Source: Geodermatophilus sp. TF02-6
Lineage (GTDB): Bacteria; Actinomycetota; Actinomycetes; Mycobacteriales; Geodermatophilaceae
Length of the DNA: 51,594 nt
Direction: 5' to 3'
Assembly: GCF_003319115.1 (NCBI RefSeq)
Contig: NZ_QOHF01000030.1
Location: 1 to 51,594 of the forward strand
The notes below the pieces were generated by a model. It made no database searches. It was not told the DNA's origin and was given only the letters and a program-made list of their open reading frames with translations. Positions 1 through 9,357 of this stretch are shown piece after piece. The position numbers were made by a program, and so were the translations under genes. Numbering within the stretch: position 1 is the first letter of the stretch; each line of letters begins with the position of its first letter.

Positions 1-2
1 AC

Positions 3-305
3 GATGCCGAGGCCGAGCTGGACCGGTTCGTGCGGTTGCGCGACAAGCGCTGCCGATTCCCGGGCTGCCGAGCCCGTGCCCGCACCTGCGATCTGGACCA
101 CCGCCGCAGATGGCCCGAGGGCCCGACCTCGCACGACAACCTGTGCGCCCTGTGTGAGCACCATCACCGGCTCAAGCACCAGGCACCGGGCTGGCGGTTC
201 GACGCGGCCGACGACGGCGGCCTGGCGGTCACCCTGCCCAACGGCCAGGTGTTGGTCAGCCACCCGCCCCGGTTCGGCACCGACCTCGACCTCCCGCCGT
301 ATTGA
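3..305 (+). CDS. HNH endonuclease (DUF222/13E12-type), C-terminal fragment
   Basis: The reading frame is open from the first bases of the window, so the gene begins upstream and only about 100 C-terminal residues are present. The visible part contains a zinc/HNH core: Cys-x4-Cys (RCRFPGC), then CDLDHRRRWPEG, then NLCALCEHHHRLKH. This matches the C-terminal HNH domain of actinobacterial DUF222/13E12-repeat proteins, which are abundant multicopy genes of unclear role, probably nucleases. The fragment ends with the usual short beta-rich tail after the HNH motif. I see no catalytic residue missing. The 253 bases from here to eno hold no convincing gene. Confidence 0.85.
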   Translation, partial: DAEAELDRFVRLRDKRCRFPGCRARARTCDLDHRRRWPEGPTSHDNLCALCEHHHRLKHQAPGWRFDAADDGGLAVTLPNGQVLVSHPPRFGTDLDLPPY

Positions 306-546
306 TGTCGGTGGGACGACGCCGTGTGCCCGAGCGGCCGACCCGGGGACGTCCGCCGGGATGACAGGCGGCTTGGCGCGCCACGACGCCGTACGGCTCC
401 AGTGGACGTGCTGGGCGAGTCGACCAGCTCTGGGAGGGCCACGTGGACGTGTGGTCGGTCGTGGTCGGTGCCGTGCCCCGGCGGTGGCCCTCGGCCTCAC
501 CGGCGCTGTGAGGCGGCGGGTGCCCGCTGATCGACCGGTTGCTGGC

Positions 547-1839
<1,293 letters not shown>

Positions 1840-1852
1840 GGTCCTCCCGCCG

Positions 1853-2431
1853 ATGAGCGGTGCGCCTGGCCGCCGGGGCGGGGCGGGAGCCGCGGCTCCG
1901 GGACGACGACGTCCCACCGGGCGGCCGCTGTCGCACGCGGCGTCCCGTCCGGTACCGGCCGGCTCCCGGGCGGGTGCGGGCAGCCGGCCGGAGCCGCGTC
2001 GCGGCGTCCGCCGCTCGGCCCGGACGTCGGCGTCCGCGGGCTCGCCGCGCCGGTCGCTGGCCACCGGCCGCGGAGTGCTGCTGGTCGGGCTGGTGCTGTT
2101 GCTGGCGTTGACCCTCGCCGGGCCGGTCCGCCAGTTCCTCGCCGGCCGGGCCGAGCTCACCCGGCTGGCCGCCGAGGGGACGGCGCTCGACCAGCGGATC
2201 GCGGACCTGCAGACGCAGCTGGAACGCCAGGCCGACCCGGCGTACACCACGCGGCAGGCCCGGGAGCGGCTGACCTACGTGCTGCCCGGCGACCGGCTGG
2301 TCGTCGTGGTGGACGGCGAGGCGGTCGAGGGGGACGCCGGCACGGTGCCCGAGCCGGCGCCGGCCCAGCTGCCCTGGTACGAGGCCCTGCTGCACTCGGT
2401 CGCGGTGGCCGACGGGGAGCCCGGCCGGTGA
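1853..2431 (+). CDS. FtsB/DivIC-family septum formation initiator protein
   Basis: Predicted single-pass divisome protein of 192 residues. Residues 1-70 are a basic, Gly/Ala/Arg/Pro-rich cytoplasmic tail. About 75-92 is a Leu/Val-rich membrane segment. A heptad-like coiled coil follows at about 97-128 (RAELTRLAAEGTALDQRIADL), then the family's conserved PAYTTRQARERLTYVLPGDRLVV. This topology and motif are those of FtsB/DivIC, which bridge FtsL/FtsQ to septal wall synthesis. It lies 13 bases after eno and overlaps DUF501 by 4 bases (GTGA), so it is probably co-transcribed. The long basic N-terminal tail is common in actinobacterial members. Whether it equals FtsB or DivIC is not resolved by sequence alone. 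Confidence 0.9.
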   Translation: MSGAPGRRGGAGAAAPGRRRPTGRPLSHAASRPVPAGSRAGAGSRPEPRRGVRRSARTSASAGSPRRSLATGRGVLLVGLVLLLALTLAGPVRQFLAGRAELTRLAAEGTALDQRIADLQTQLERQADPAYTTRQARERLTYVLPGDRLVVVVDGEAVEGDAGTVPEPAPAQLPWYEALLHSVAVADGEPGR

Positions 2432-2961
2432 CCGAGCTCGCCAGCGCACCCGGGGAGCGCAGCAGGGACCCGGTCACACCCGAGGAGCGCGACGTCGTGG
2501 CCCGCCAGCTCGCCCGCTCCCCGCGTGCCCTGCGCGCCGTGGCGCACCGCTGTCCCTGCGGGCAGCCGGACGTGGTCCAGACCTCGCCGCGGTTGGAGGA
2601 CGGCACCCCGTTCCCCACGCTGTACTACCTGACCTGCCCCCGGGCGTCGGCCGCGGCCAGCCGGCTGGAGTCGGCCGGCCGGATGCGGGAGTGGCAGGCG
2701 CAGCTGGGCACCGACCCGGAGCTCGCCGCGCGCCACCGCGCCGCGCACGAGGCCTACCTGGCCGAGCGCGACGCCCTCGGGGTGCTGCCCACGTGCACCA
2801 CCGCCGGCGGCATGCCCGACCGGGTCAAGTGCCTGCACGCGCTGGCCGCCCATGCGCTGGCCGCGGGCCCGGGGGTCAACCCGATCGGCGACCGCGCGGT
2901 CGCCGAGATGGGGCAGTGGTGGGCGAACGGCCCGTGCGCCCTGCCGGAGGAGACCGCATGA
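2428..2961 (+). CDS. DUF501 domain-containing protein
   Basis: A 177-residue protein of the DUF501 family. It is always found next to eno/ftsB/ppx in actinobacteria (Rv1025 is the M. tuberculosis counterpart); its function is unknown. Visible hallmarks are the conserved AHRCPCGQPDVVQTSPRLEDGTPFPTLYYLTCPR block with paired cysteines near residue 40 and one at about 73. A second block reads LPTCTTAGGMPDRVKCLHALAAHALAAGPGVNPIGD. The cysteines and His suggest a bound metal or a redox role, but this is inference. The GTG start overlaps the previous stop (GTGA) and the gene's own end overlaps ppx (ATGA), indicating a translationally coupled operon. Confidence 0.92.
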   Translation: MTELASAPGERSRDPVTPEERDVVARQLARSPRALRAVAHRCPCGQPDVVQTSPRLEDGTPFPTLYYLTCPRASAAASRLESAGRMREWQAQLGTDPELAARHRAAHEAYLAERDALGVLPTCTTAGGMPDRVKCLHALAAHALAAGPGVNPIGDRAVAEMGQWWANGPCALPEETA

Positions 2962-3929
2962 CCCGCGTCGCGGCGATCGACTGCGGCACCAACTCCCTCC
3001 GCCTGCTCGTCGCCGACGTGCCCCCCGAGGGGCCGCACCACGACCTGCTGCGCCGGATGGAGGTCGTCCGGCTCGGCCAGGGCGTCGACGCCACCGGCCG
3101 GCTGGCGCCGGAAGCCGTCGAGCGCACCCGGGTGGTGCTGGCCCAGTACGCCGCGCAGGCCCGCGAGCTCGGCGCGACCGCGGTGCGGATGGTCGCCACC
3201 AGCGCCAGCCGGGACGCGGCCAACCGCACCGACTTCGAGGACGTGGTGCTGACCACCCTCGGCCAGCTGCCCGACGTCGTCCCCGGCGACGAGGAGGCGC
3301 AGCTGTCCTTCCTCGGGGCCACCGCCTCGCTGGACGCCGCGGTCGCCGCCCACGGCCGGCCCGCTCCGCGGCCGCCGTACCTGGTCGTCGACATCGGCGG
3401 CGGGTCGACCGAGTTCGTCCTCGGCGACGCCGGCGGGGTGCAGGCCGCGCGGTCGGTCGACGTCGGCTGCGTCCGGCTCACCGAGCGGCACCTGCACGGC
3501 GACCCGCCGACCCCCGACGAGATCGGCCGGGCCGAGGCCGACATCCGGGCGGCGCTGGCCGACGTGGTCGCCACCGTCCCGGTCGGCGAGGCGGCCACGC
3601 TGGTCGGGCTGGCCGGCTCGGTGACCACGGTCGCCGCGCTCGCCCTGGACCTGCCCGCCTACGACCCGGTCGCCATCCACGGCTCGCGCATCCCGGTCTC
3701 CGCCGTCCGCGCGGTGACGGCGGGCCTGCTCACCGCCACCCGGCAGCGGCGCGCGGCATACCCTGTGATGCACCCGGGGCGGGTCGACGTCATCGGCGCC
3801 GGCTCGCTCCTGCTGCGGGTGGTCATGGACGCCTTCGCCGTCGACGACGTCGTGGTCAGCGAGCACGACATCCTCGACGGCATCGCGCTGCGGCTGGCCC
3901 GCGGCCCGGTCCGGGAGGGCCCTCGGTGA
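2958..3929 (+). CDS. ppx: Ppx/GppA family exopolyphosphatase
   Basis: Member of the exopolyphosphatase/guanosine pentaphosphate phosphohydrolase family (ASKHA fold), cytosolic, removing terminal phosphate from polyphosphate or pppGpp. The protein has 323 residues, the short actinobacterial form without the C-terminal HD-like domain. The phosphate-binding motifs are clear: [17 protein letters not shown] at residues 4-20 and [16 protein letters not shown] at about 140-155. The conserved [11 protein letters not shown] and [11 protein letters not shown] segments are also present. The ATG start overlaps the DUF501 stop by 4 bases. Position after eno and DUF501 is the standard place of ppx2 (Rv1026). 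Which substrate dominates cannot be told from sequence. Confidence 0.95.
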   Translation: MTRVAAIDCGTNSLRLLVADVPPEGPHHDLLRRMEVVRLGQGVDATGRLAPEAVERTRVVLAQYAAQARELGATAVRMVATSASRDAANRTDFEDVVLTTLGQLPDVVPGDEEAQLSFLGATASLDAAVAAHGRPAPRPPYLVVDIGGGSTEFVLGDAGGVQAARSVDVGCVRLTERHLHGDPPTPDEIGRAEADIRAALADVVATVPVGEAATLVGLAGSVTTVAALALDLPAYDPVAIHGSRIPVSAVRAVTAGLLTATRQRRAAYPVMHPGRVDVIGAGSLLLRVVMDAFAVDDVVVSEHDILDGIALRLARGPVREGPR

Positions 3930-3946
3930 GCTCCGGCGGCGGCCGG

Positions 3947-4171
3947 TCAGCGAGCGGTGGGCGGCCGCCGCGCCCGGGCGGCGACCAGCCGGCCGGCCGC
4001 GACGACGACCCCGGACACCGCGGCCCAGGCCAGGGCCGCACCCCAGCCGACACCCGGCGCGGCGGAGTCCTCCGGCGGCGGGGTGCCGCGGACGGCGAAC
4101 CCGGTGGGGACGGCGGACCCGGTGCCCGGCCGCCTCCGGGCGGACGACCGCCGCCCGTCCCTCCTGGTCAC
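3947..4171 (-). CDS. small hypothetical membrane protein
   Basis: A possible 74-residue protein on the minus strand between ppx and the uracil-DNA glycosylase gene. The N-terminus is Arg/Gly/Pro-rich. About residues 42-65 form a single hydrophobic stretch ([24 protein letters not shown]), followed by an Arg-rich tail. The GTG start has only a very close GGAG upstream, so initiation is weakly supported. It would be convergent with ppx, ending 17 bases from the ppx stop. I do not recognise a family. It could be a chance ORF in GC-rich DNA. The hydrophobic segment and the otherwise empty space are the only reasons to list it. Confidence 0.4.
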   Translation of the reverse strand: MTRRDGRRSSARRRPGTGSAVPTGFAVRGTPPPEDSAAPGVGWGAALAWAAVSGVVVAAGRLVAARARRPPTAR

Positions 4172-4233
4172 TCCGCGATCATGCCGCCCCGCGCCGCACC
4201 TGCGCGCGGCCGGGTGGTCTGCTGGTGCCCGTG

Positions 4234-4291
4234 AAGGACCCCGCTGCCCCCGACCACCCGCAGGCTCGCGGTGGGCCCCCGCAGCGGGGCC
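4234..4291 (-). repeat. dispersed structured intergenic element, copy 1
   Basis: One of six related copies in the window (others near 13.2, 18.0, 30.0, 33.8 and 50.05 kb). Read on the minus strand it begins GGCCCC, has the core GCGAGCCTGCG and ends GGGGTCCTT. The outer stem here is CCCCGCTGC/GCAGCGGGG (9 bp). It lies inside the longest possible reading frame of the downstream glycosylase gene, which argues that the first 30 codons of that frame are not coding. Confidence 0.75.
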
Positions 4292-4314
4292 GCCCCGGCG
4301 ATGCGGCCGGCCCG

Positions 4315-5073
4315 GTGACCCGCAGCCCCGCCGGCGTCGTCCGCTCGGCCCGGGGCGCCCGCGACCTGGCCGTCCTCGACACCCGGATCTCCGGCTGTCG
4401 CGCCTGCCCGCGCCTGGTGGCCTGGCGCGAGCAGGTGGCCCGGGTGAAGCGGGCCTCCTTCCGCGACGAGGACTACTGGGGCCGGCCGGTGCCCGGGCTG
4501 GGACCGGCCGACGCCCGGATCGCCGTCGTCGGGCTGGCCCCGGCGGCGCACGGCGGCAACCGGACCGGGCGGGTGTTCACCGGCGACCGCAGCGGCGACT
4601 GGATCTTCGCGGCGCTGTGGCGGGCGGGGCTGGCCAACCAGCCGACGTCCACCTGCGTCGGCGACGGGCTGGAGCTCACCGACGTGCGGATCGCCGCGGC
4701 CGTGCGCTGCGCCCCGCCGGCCAACGCACCCACCCCGGAGGAGCGCGACACCTGCTCGCCCTGGCTGGCCCGGGAGCTGGCCCTGCTGCCGCGGCTGCGG
4801 GTCGCCGTGGTGCTCGGCGGGTTCGGCTGGACGGCGCTCCTGCCCGTGCTGGCCGAGGCCGGGTACGCGCTGCCCCGTCCCCGGCCGGCGTTCGGGCACG
4901 GGGTGGAGGTCACCCTCGAGGGCCCGCGGGGACCGCTGACCCTGCTGGGCAGCTACCACGTCAGCCAGCAGAACACCTTCACCGGCAGGCTGACCGAACC
5001 GATGCTGGACGCCGTGCTGTCCCGGGCCACCGAGCTGGCCGAGAGCGTGCCGCAACCGGCCTCCCGCCTCTAG
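4315..5073 (+). CDS. type-5 uracil-DNA glycosylase (UdgB family)
   Basis: Base-excision repair enzyme that removes uracil (and in this family often hypoxanthine or other deaminated bases) from DNA. Motif 1 is [19 protein letters not shown], with the family's small residues in place of a catalytic Asp/Asn, and motif 3 is [16 protein letters not shown]. The Fe-S-type cysteines are seen in [12 protein letters not shown], in RCAPP and near DTCSPW. I chose GTG 4315 (252 residues). The in-frame GTGs at 4225 and 4231 would translate straight through a copy of the dispersed repeat (4234-4291), which elsewhere is intergenic. No strong ribosome site precedes any candidate. The stop TAG coincides with the -10-like hexamer of the next gene. 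Confidence 0.9.
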   Translation: MTRSPAGVVRSARGARDLAVLDTRISGCRACPRLVAWREQVARVKRASFRDEDYWGRPVPGLGPADARIAVVGLAPAAHGGNRTGRVFTGDRSGDWIFAALWRAGLANQPTSTCVGDGLELTDVRIAAAVRCAPPANAPTPEERDTCSPWLARELALLPRLRVAVVLGGFGWTALLPVLAEAGYALPRPRPAFGHGVEVTLEGPRGPLTLLGSYHVSQQNTFTGRLTEPMLDAVLSRATELAESVPQPASRL

Positions 5074-5076
5074 GCT
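5071..5076 (+). promoter_or_regulatory. -10-like hexamer of ndh, leaderless start
   Basis: TAGGCT, identical to the eno hexamer, also supplies the TAG stop of the glycosylase gene. Six C residues separate it from the ATG of ndh and no Shine-Dalgarno is possible in that C-run, so a leaderless start is likely. Confidence 0.5.
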
Positions 5077-5082
5077 CCCCCC

Positions 5083-6465
5083 ATGGCGCAGCGACCCGTG
5101 GTCCTGGTCGTCGGTGGCGGCTACGTCGGCCTCTACACCGCCCTGCGGTTGCAGAAGCGGCTCTCCCGCGGCAAGGCGGAAGTCGTCGTCGTCGACCCGC
5201 AGCCGCACATGACCTACCAGCCGTTCCTCCCCGAGGCGGCGGCCGGCTCGGTGGAGCCGCGGCACGTGGTGGTGCCGCTGCGCCGCACGCTGCGGCACTG
5301 CCGGGTCATCACCGGCGCGGTGACCTCGCTCGACCACGCCGAGCGGCGGGCCAGCATCACCCCGATCGAGGGCACGCCCTTCGAGCTCGTCTACGACGTG
5401 CTGGTGATGGCGGCCGGCTCGGTGGCCCGCACCCTGCCCATCCCGGGGCTGGCCGAGCACGGCGTCGGGTTCAAGAGCGTCGGCGAGGCCATCTACCTGC
5501 GCAACCACGTGCTCGGCCGGCTCGACGCGGCCAGCTCCACCGACGACCCGCGGGTGCGCCGCCGGGCGCTGACGTTCACCTTCGTCGGTGGCGGCTACGC
5601 CGGGGTCGAGGCGTTCGCCGAGCTCGAGGACATGGCCCGCTACGCGATCACCCGCTACTACCCGCGGCTGTCACCGGCCGACATGCGCTGGGTGCTGGTC
5701 GAGGCGATGGGGCGGATCCTCCCGGAGGTCGACCTCGACATGGCCGCGTGGACGGTCAGGGAGCTCACCGCGCGGGGCATGGACGTCCGGCTCAACACCC
5801 GGCTGGAGTCGGTGACCGACGGCTGCGTGGTGCGCCTGTCCGACGGCGAGGAGTTCGCCAGCGACACCCTCGTCTGGACGGCCGGCACCAAGCCCAACCC
5901 GGTGCTCGCGCAGACCGACCTGCCGCTGGACGAGCGCGGCCGGGTGGTCTGCGAGACGACCCTGCAGGTGCGGGGGGTGCCCGACGCCTGGTCGGCCGGC
6001 GACCTGGCCGCCGTCCCCGACCTCACCAAGGACAGCCCCGGCGCCACCACCGCGCCCAACGCGCAGCACGCCGTCCGCCAGGCCAAGCGGCTGGCCGACA
6101 ACATCGTGCTGGCGCTCGACGGCGGGGAGCCGGAGCCCTACCACCACGCGTACGCCGGGTCGGTCGCCAGCCTCGGCCTGCACAAGGGCGTCGCCCAGGT
6201 CTACGGCGTCAAGCTCAAGGGCTGGCCGGCCTGGTTCATGCACCGCACCTACCACGTCAGCCGGGTGCCGACCTTCAACCGCAAGGCGCGCGTGGTCGCC
6301 GACTGGACGCTGGCCGCGGTGTTCCGCCGGGAGGTCATCTCGCTCGGTCAGCTGCAGGACCCGCGCCGCGAGTTCGTCCAGGCGGCGAACACCGGGCGGG
6401 CCGGTCAGCTGCCGCCGCCGGTCCGCGAGGACCGGGTCCGGTCGGGGTCAGCGCAGGCGAGCTGA
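5083..6465 (+). CDS. ndh: type II NADH dehydrogenase (NDH-2)
   Basis: Peripheral membrane flavoprotein that passes electrons from NADH to menaquinone without pumping protons. The 460-residue length is typical. The N-terminal FAD-binding motif VLVVGGGYVGLYTALRLQ is at residues 7-24. The second dinucleotide motif TFVGGGYAGVEAFAELED is at about 166-183, then LVWTAGTKPNP and WSAGDLAAVPD, which is the second FAD contact. The C-terminal part has an amphipathic, aromatic-rich stretch (LKGWPAWFMHRTYHVSRVPTFNRKARVVADW), the expected membrane anchor. It starts 9 bases after the glycosylase stop, apparently from its own leaderless promoter. The C-terminus is Arg/Ser-rich and poorly conserved. Confidence 0.95.
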   Translation: MAQRPVVLVVGGGYVGLYTALRLQKRLSRGKAEVVVVDPQPHMTYQPFLPEAAAGSVEPRHVVVPLRRTLRHCRVITGAVTSLDHAERRASITPIEGTPFELVYDVLVMAAGSVARTLPIPGLAEHGVGFKSVGEAIYLRNHVLGRLDAASSTDDPRVRRRALTFTFVGGGYAGVEAFAELEDMARYAITRYYPRLSPADMRWVLVEAMGRILPEVDLDMAAWTVRELTARGMDVRLNTRLESVTDGCVVRLSDGEEFASDTLVWTAGTKPNPVLAQTDLPLDERGRVVCETTLQVRGVPDAWSAGDLAAVPDLTKDSPGATTAPNAQHAVRQAKRLADNIVLALDGGEPEPYHHAYAGSVASLGLHKGVAQVYGVKLKGWPAWFMHRTYHVSRVPTFNRKARVVADWTLAAVFRREVISLGQLQDPRREFVQAANTGRAGQLPPPVREDRVRSGSAQAS

Positions 6466-6490
6466 CCGGAGGGGTCAGCGTCCCGCGAGC

Positions 6491-6564
6491 GCCCCCGTAG
6501 CCCAACCGGCAGAGGCAGGCCCCTTAAAAGGGTCCGAGTGTGGGTTCGAACCCCACCGGGGGCA
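6491..6564 (+). tRNA. tRNA with UAA anticodon (tRNA-Leu by codon), short variable loop
   Basis: Cloverleaf of 74 nt. The acceptor stem GCCCCCG/CGGGGGC has 7 perfect pairs and A73 is the discriminator. The D arm has GG at the conserved loop site with a weak 3-4 bp stem. The anticodon stem is GGCCC/GGGTC (6518-6522/6530-6534) around the loop CTTAAAA, giving anticodon TAA (6525-6527). The variable loop is only 5 nt. The T arm is GTGGG TTCGAAC CCCAC. CCA is not encoded (ACCG follows). The anticodon reads UUA (Leu), but leucine tRNAs normally carry a long class II variable arm, which is absent here. Confidence 0.85.
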
Positions 6565-6681
6565 CCGGACCCCTAGTGCTCTCGACCGTGCGAAGTCAAG
6601 AGTTGACCTCGGGTGGGTCTCTCGTGAGGGTCGGGGCGGTGTCCCGCCCCGGAGCACCCCGGATCCCGAAGGGGGAGTTGC

Positions 6682-8184
6682 ATGACCGCAGGAAAGCCGT
6701 CCCGCCGACCCCGGCTCCTCGCCGCCTCGGCCGCCGGCGCCATGGCGCTGGCGGGCACCGTGGTCACGGCCCTGCCGGCGGCGGCCGCGCCGCCCGGCTG
6801 CGACCACCGCACGAACGACACCGTCACCAAGCTCCTGCGCTGCGTGGACGCCGACGGCGTCACCGAGCACCTCAAGGCCCTCCAGCAGATCGCCGACGCC
6901 AACGGCGGCACCCGCGCCTCGGGCACCCCGGGCTTCGACGCCTCGGCCGACTACGTGCAGCAGCGGCTGGAGGCGGCCGGGTACACGGTCACCCGGCAGT
7001 CGTTCGACTTCCCCTTCTTCCAGCTCACCAGCGACTCCTTCGGGATCACCGCGCCCACCGCGCGGCAGCTGACCAGCGGCACGGACTACGCGACCATGTC
7101 CTACTCCGGCTCGGGCACGGTGACCGAGGCCCCGGTCGTGCCGGTCGACGTGGTCCTGCCCCCGCCGGCCGACCCCGCCGCGATCACCAGCGGGTGCGAG
7201 ACGTCGGACTTCGCCGGCTTCCCGGCCGGAGCGGTGGCGCTCGTGCAGCGCGGCACCTGCTCCTTCGCGGTCAAGGTGGCCAATGCCCAGGCCGCCGGCG
7301 CAGTGGCGGCGGTCGTCTTCAACAGCGGCCAGACCGACGTCGCCGGGGAGGACCGCACCGTGCTGCTGCAGGGCACCCTCGGCGAGCCCGGCGCCACCAT
7401 CCCGGCCGTCGGGACCACGTTCGCCCTGGGCCAGGAGCTCAGCGCGCCCGGCACCCGGGTGAGCCTGTCGGTCGACGCGCTCAGCGAGGTGCGGCAGACC
7501 GCGAACGTGCTCGCCGAGCTGCCCGGCCGCACCGCCGAGGTCGTCCAGGTCGGGGCGCACCTCGACTCGGTGCCCGAGGGGCCGGGCATCAACGACAACG
7601 GCAGCGGCAGCGCGGCCGTCCTGGAGGTCGCCGAGGCCTTGGAGAAGGCGCAGCTGGAGCGCACCGTCCGCTTCTCCTGGTGGGGTGCGGAGGAGTCGGG
7701 GCTGCTCGGGTCCACCCACTACGTGGAGTCGCTGACGCCCGAGGAGGTCGGCCGGATCACGGCCTACCTGAACTTCGACATGGTCGCCTCGCCGAACTAC
7801 GCCCGGTTCATCTACGACGGCGACGGCTCCACGTTCCCGGCCCCCGAGGGCTACGTGACCGACCGGTCCGCGGCGATCGAGACCCTGTTCGAGGAGTTCT
7901 ACGACTCCCAGGGCCTGACCTACGAGGACACCGCCTTCGACGGCCGCAGCGACTACCAGGCGTTCTCCGGCGCCGGCGTCCCCTCGGGCGGGCTGTTCAC
8001 CGGGGCCGAGGACGTCAAGACCCCCGAGCAGGCCGCCCGCTACGGCGGGACGGCGGGGGAGGCGTTCGACCCCTGCTACCACCAGGCGTGCGACGACATC
8101 GGCAACGTCGACAGCGAGGTGCTCGACCAGAACGTCGACGCCATCGGCTACGCCACGCTGACCCTGGCCGCCGCCGGGCAGTGA
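6682..8184 (+). CDS. secreted M28 family aminopeptidase with PA domain
   Basis: Predicted extracellular zinc aminopeptidase like the Streptomyces griseus enzyme, 500 residues. Residues 1-37 are a signal peptide: basic n-region, Ala/Val-rich core, cleavage near AAAAP. A protease-associated domain is inserted at about 150-240 (GCETSDFAGFPAGAVALVQRG). The M28 catalytic domain follows with co-catalytic zinc ligands in VGAHLDSVPEG, GINDNGSG, WWGAEESGLLG, YLNFDMV and the C-terminal CYHQACDD His. The ATG has a good GGGGGAG site 5-6 bases upstream. A TTGACC/GAGGGT pair about 55-80 bases upstream could be its promoter. It follows the tRNA and stands alone as a transcription unit. Confidence 0.95.
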   Translation: MTAGKPSRRPRLLAASAAGAMALAGTVVTALPAAAAPPGCDHRTNDTVTKLLRCVDADGVTEHLKALQQIADANGGTRASGTPGFDASADYVQQRLEAAGYTVTRQSFDFPFFQLTSDSFGITAPTARQLTSGTDYATMSYSGSGTVTEAPVVPVDVVLPPPADPAAITSGCETSDFAGFPAGAVALVQRGTCSFAVKVANAQAAGAVAAVVFNSGQTDVAGEDRTVLLQGTLGEPGATIPAVGTTFALGQELSAPGTRVSLSVDALSEVRQTANVLAELPGRTAEVVQVGAHLDSVPEGPGINDNGSGSAAVLEVAEALEKAQLERTVRFSWWGAEESGLLGSTHYVESLTPEEVGRITAYLNFDMVASPNYARFIYDGDGSTFPAPEGYVTDRSAAIETLFEEFYDSQGLTYEDTAFDGRSDYQAFSGAGVPSGGLFTGAEDVKTPEQAARYGGTAGEAFDPCYHQACDDIGNVDSEVLDQNVDAIGYATLTLAAAGQ

Positions 8185-8313
8185 GCAGCCGGGACGGCGG
8201 GGCCCGCGGGGTGCCCGCCGGCCGACCCGGCGTCCGTCGCGGGGTCGATGGTCGCTGCCGCCGGCCCCGCGACGCGTCCGCACCACCCCTGCGGGGGTCT
8301 CCGCCGGCGTCCA
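8185..8313 (+). other. intergenic GC-rich spacer
   Basis: Together with the promoter-like stretch up to 8417 this is a 233-base gap. Up to 8313 I see only GC-rich sequence with short inverted repeats (for example GGGGCCC and CCGCCGGC) that could help terminate the peptidase transcript. No gene or clear hairpin with a T-run is visible. Confidence 0.3.
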
Positions 8314-8339
8314 GGAACGCCCGGGCCGCTCCAGGCGTT
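8314..8339 (+). promoter_or_regulatory. possible SigR/SigH-type promoter (GGAAC-N18-GTT)
   Basis: GGAAC at 8314-8318 is followed after exactly 18 bases by GTT at 8337-8339. This matches the published actinobacterial thiol/heat-stress sigma consensus GGAAT-N18-GTT except for C in place of T. It lies about 80 bases upstream of the Bax-inhibitor-1 gene. A match this short can arise by chance. Confidence 0.35.
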
Positions 8340-8417
8340 GACCGGGACGAGTGGGGTGCAGGACCGTAGACCCCACTGATCGACTCAGCACCGCTCGGTC
8401 ACCTCGAGGAGATGACG

Positions 8418-9278
8418 ATGCCCAGCCACAACCCGGTCTTCGGCCGGGGATTCGCGAACGCGGGCGCCGGCAACGGCCAGCAGCGCACCCCGTGGGGCGG
8501 CGCGCCGCAGTACGGCTACGGCGGCCCCCAGTACGGCGCGCCGCAGTACGGGACGCAGGACCCGTACGCCGCGCCGTCGCCGTACGCGCAGTCGCCGTAC
8601 GCGCCGACGACGACCCGCTACATGACCATGGACGACGTCGTCCAGAAGACGGGCCTGTCGTTCCTGGTGACCGTCCTGGCCGCCGCCGCCGTCTGGGCGA
8701 TGCCCGGTCAGGCCGCCTGGGGTCTGGCGCTGCCCGCCGTCCTGGTGGCCTTCGTGCTCGGCCTGGTGATCTCGTTCAAGCAGATCGCCAACCCGGTGGC
8801 CACGCTGGCCTACGGCGCCCTCTACGGTGTCGCGCTCGGCGCCATCAGCGAGGCGTTCAACAGCGTCTACCCCGGCATCGTGGTGCAGGCGCTGATCGGC
8901 ACGTTCGGCGTCTTCGCCGGCATGCTGGTCGTCTACAAGACCGGCGCCATCCGGGTCACCCCGAAGCTGACCCGCTGGGTCATCGGCGTGATGTTCGGCG
9001 CGCTCGCCCTGCTGCTGGTCAACTTCCTGGTCGGCATCTTCGCAGGCGGTGACCCGCTGGGCCTGCGCTCCGGTGGTCCGGTCGCGATCGGCTTCAGCCT
9101 GCTGATGATCGGCGTGGCGGCCTTCTCGCTGCTGCTCGACTTCGACATGGCCGACGAGGCGATCCGCCGCGGCGCCCCGGCGAAGTTCGCTTGGTACATC
9201 GCCTTCGGTCTGCTCGTGACCGTCGTCTGGCTGTACCTGGAGATCCTGCGGCTGCTGTCCTACTTCCAGGACAACTGA
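8418..9278 (+). CDS. Bax inhibitor-1/YccA family membrane protein
   Basis: Integral membrane protein of the actinobacterial Bax1-I (DUF4870-like YccA) group, 286 residues. The N-terminal 65 residues are cytoplasmic and Gln/Tyr/Pro/Gly-rich with PQYG repeats. Seven hydrophobic segments follow, starting at GLSFLVTVLAAAAVWAM and ending at VTVVWLYLEILRLLSYFQDN. The typical ISEAFNS and LLLDFDMADEAIRRGAPAKFAWY loops are present. I chose ATG 8418 rather than the in-frame ATG 8412 because GAGGAG (8406-8411) gives proper 6-base spacing only for 8418. The family is linked to membrane-stress tolerance and ion leak, and the exact role is unknown. A SigR-like motif upstream would fit stress control. Confidence 0.93.
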   Translation: MPSHNPVFGRGFANAGAGNGQQRTPWGGAPQYGYGGPQYGAPQYGTQDPYAAPSPYAQSPYAPTTTRYMTMDDVVQKTGLSFLVTVLAAAAVWAMPGQAAWGLALPAVLVAFVLGLVISFKQIANPVATLAYGALYGVALGAISEAFNSVYPGIVVQALIGTFGVFAGMLVVYKTGAIRVTPKLTRWVIGVMFGALALLLVNFLVGIFAGGDPLGLRSGGPVAIGFSLLMIGVAAFSLLLDFDMADEAIRRGAPAKFAWYIAFGLLVTVVWLYLEILRLLSYFQDN

Positions 9279-9297
9279 GGCAGCACGTACCGCGTGG

Positions 9298-9331
9298 CAG
9301 TGGCCCGGTCCCCGTGGGGGCCGGGCCACTG
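9298..9331. terminator. bidirectional hairpin terminator
   Basis: CAGTGGCCCGG at 9298-9308 is perfectly complementary to CCGGGCCACTG at 9321-9331, with extra CCCC/GGGG pairing inside. It lies between the convergent ends of the Bax-inhibitor-1 gene and the thiolase gene. There is no strong T-run, as is usual in high-GC actinobacteria. Confidence 0.8.
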
Positions 9332-9357
9332 GCCTGTCCGGGCGGGAGCCGGGGGCG

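Noticed and set aside
3957..6500. An 847-codon plus-strand open frame
   Set aside because: It is an Arg/Gly/Pro-rich shadow of the glycosylase and ndh genes, which have full family motifs in other frames.
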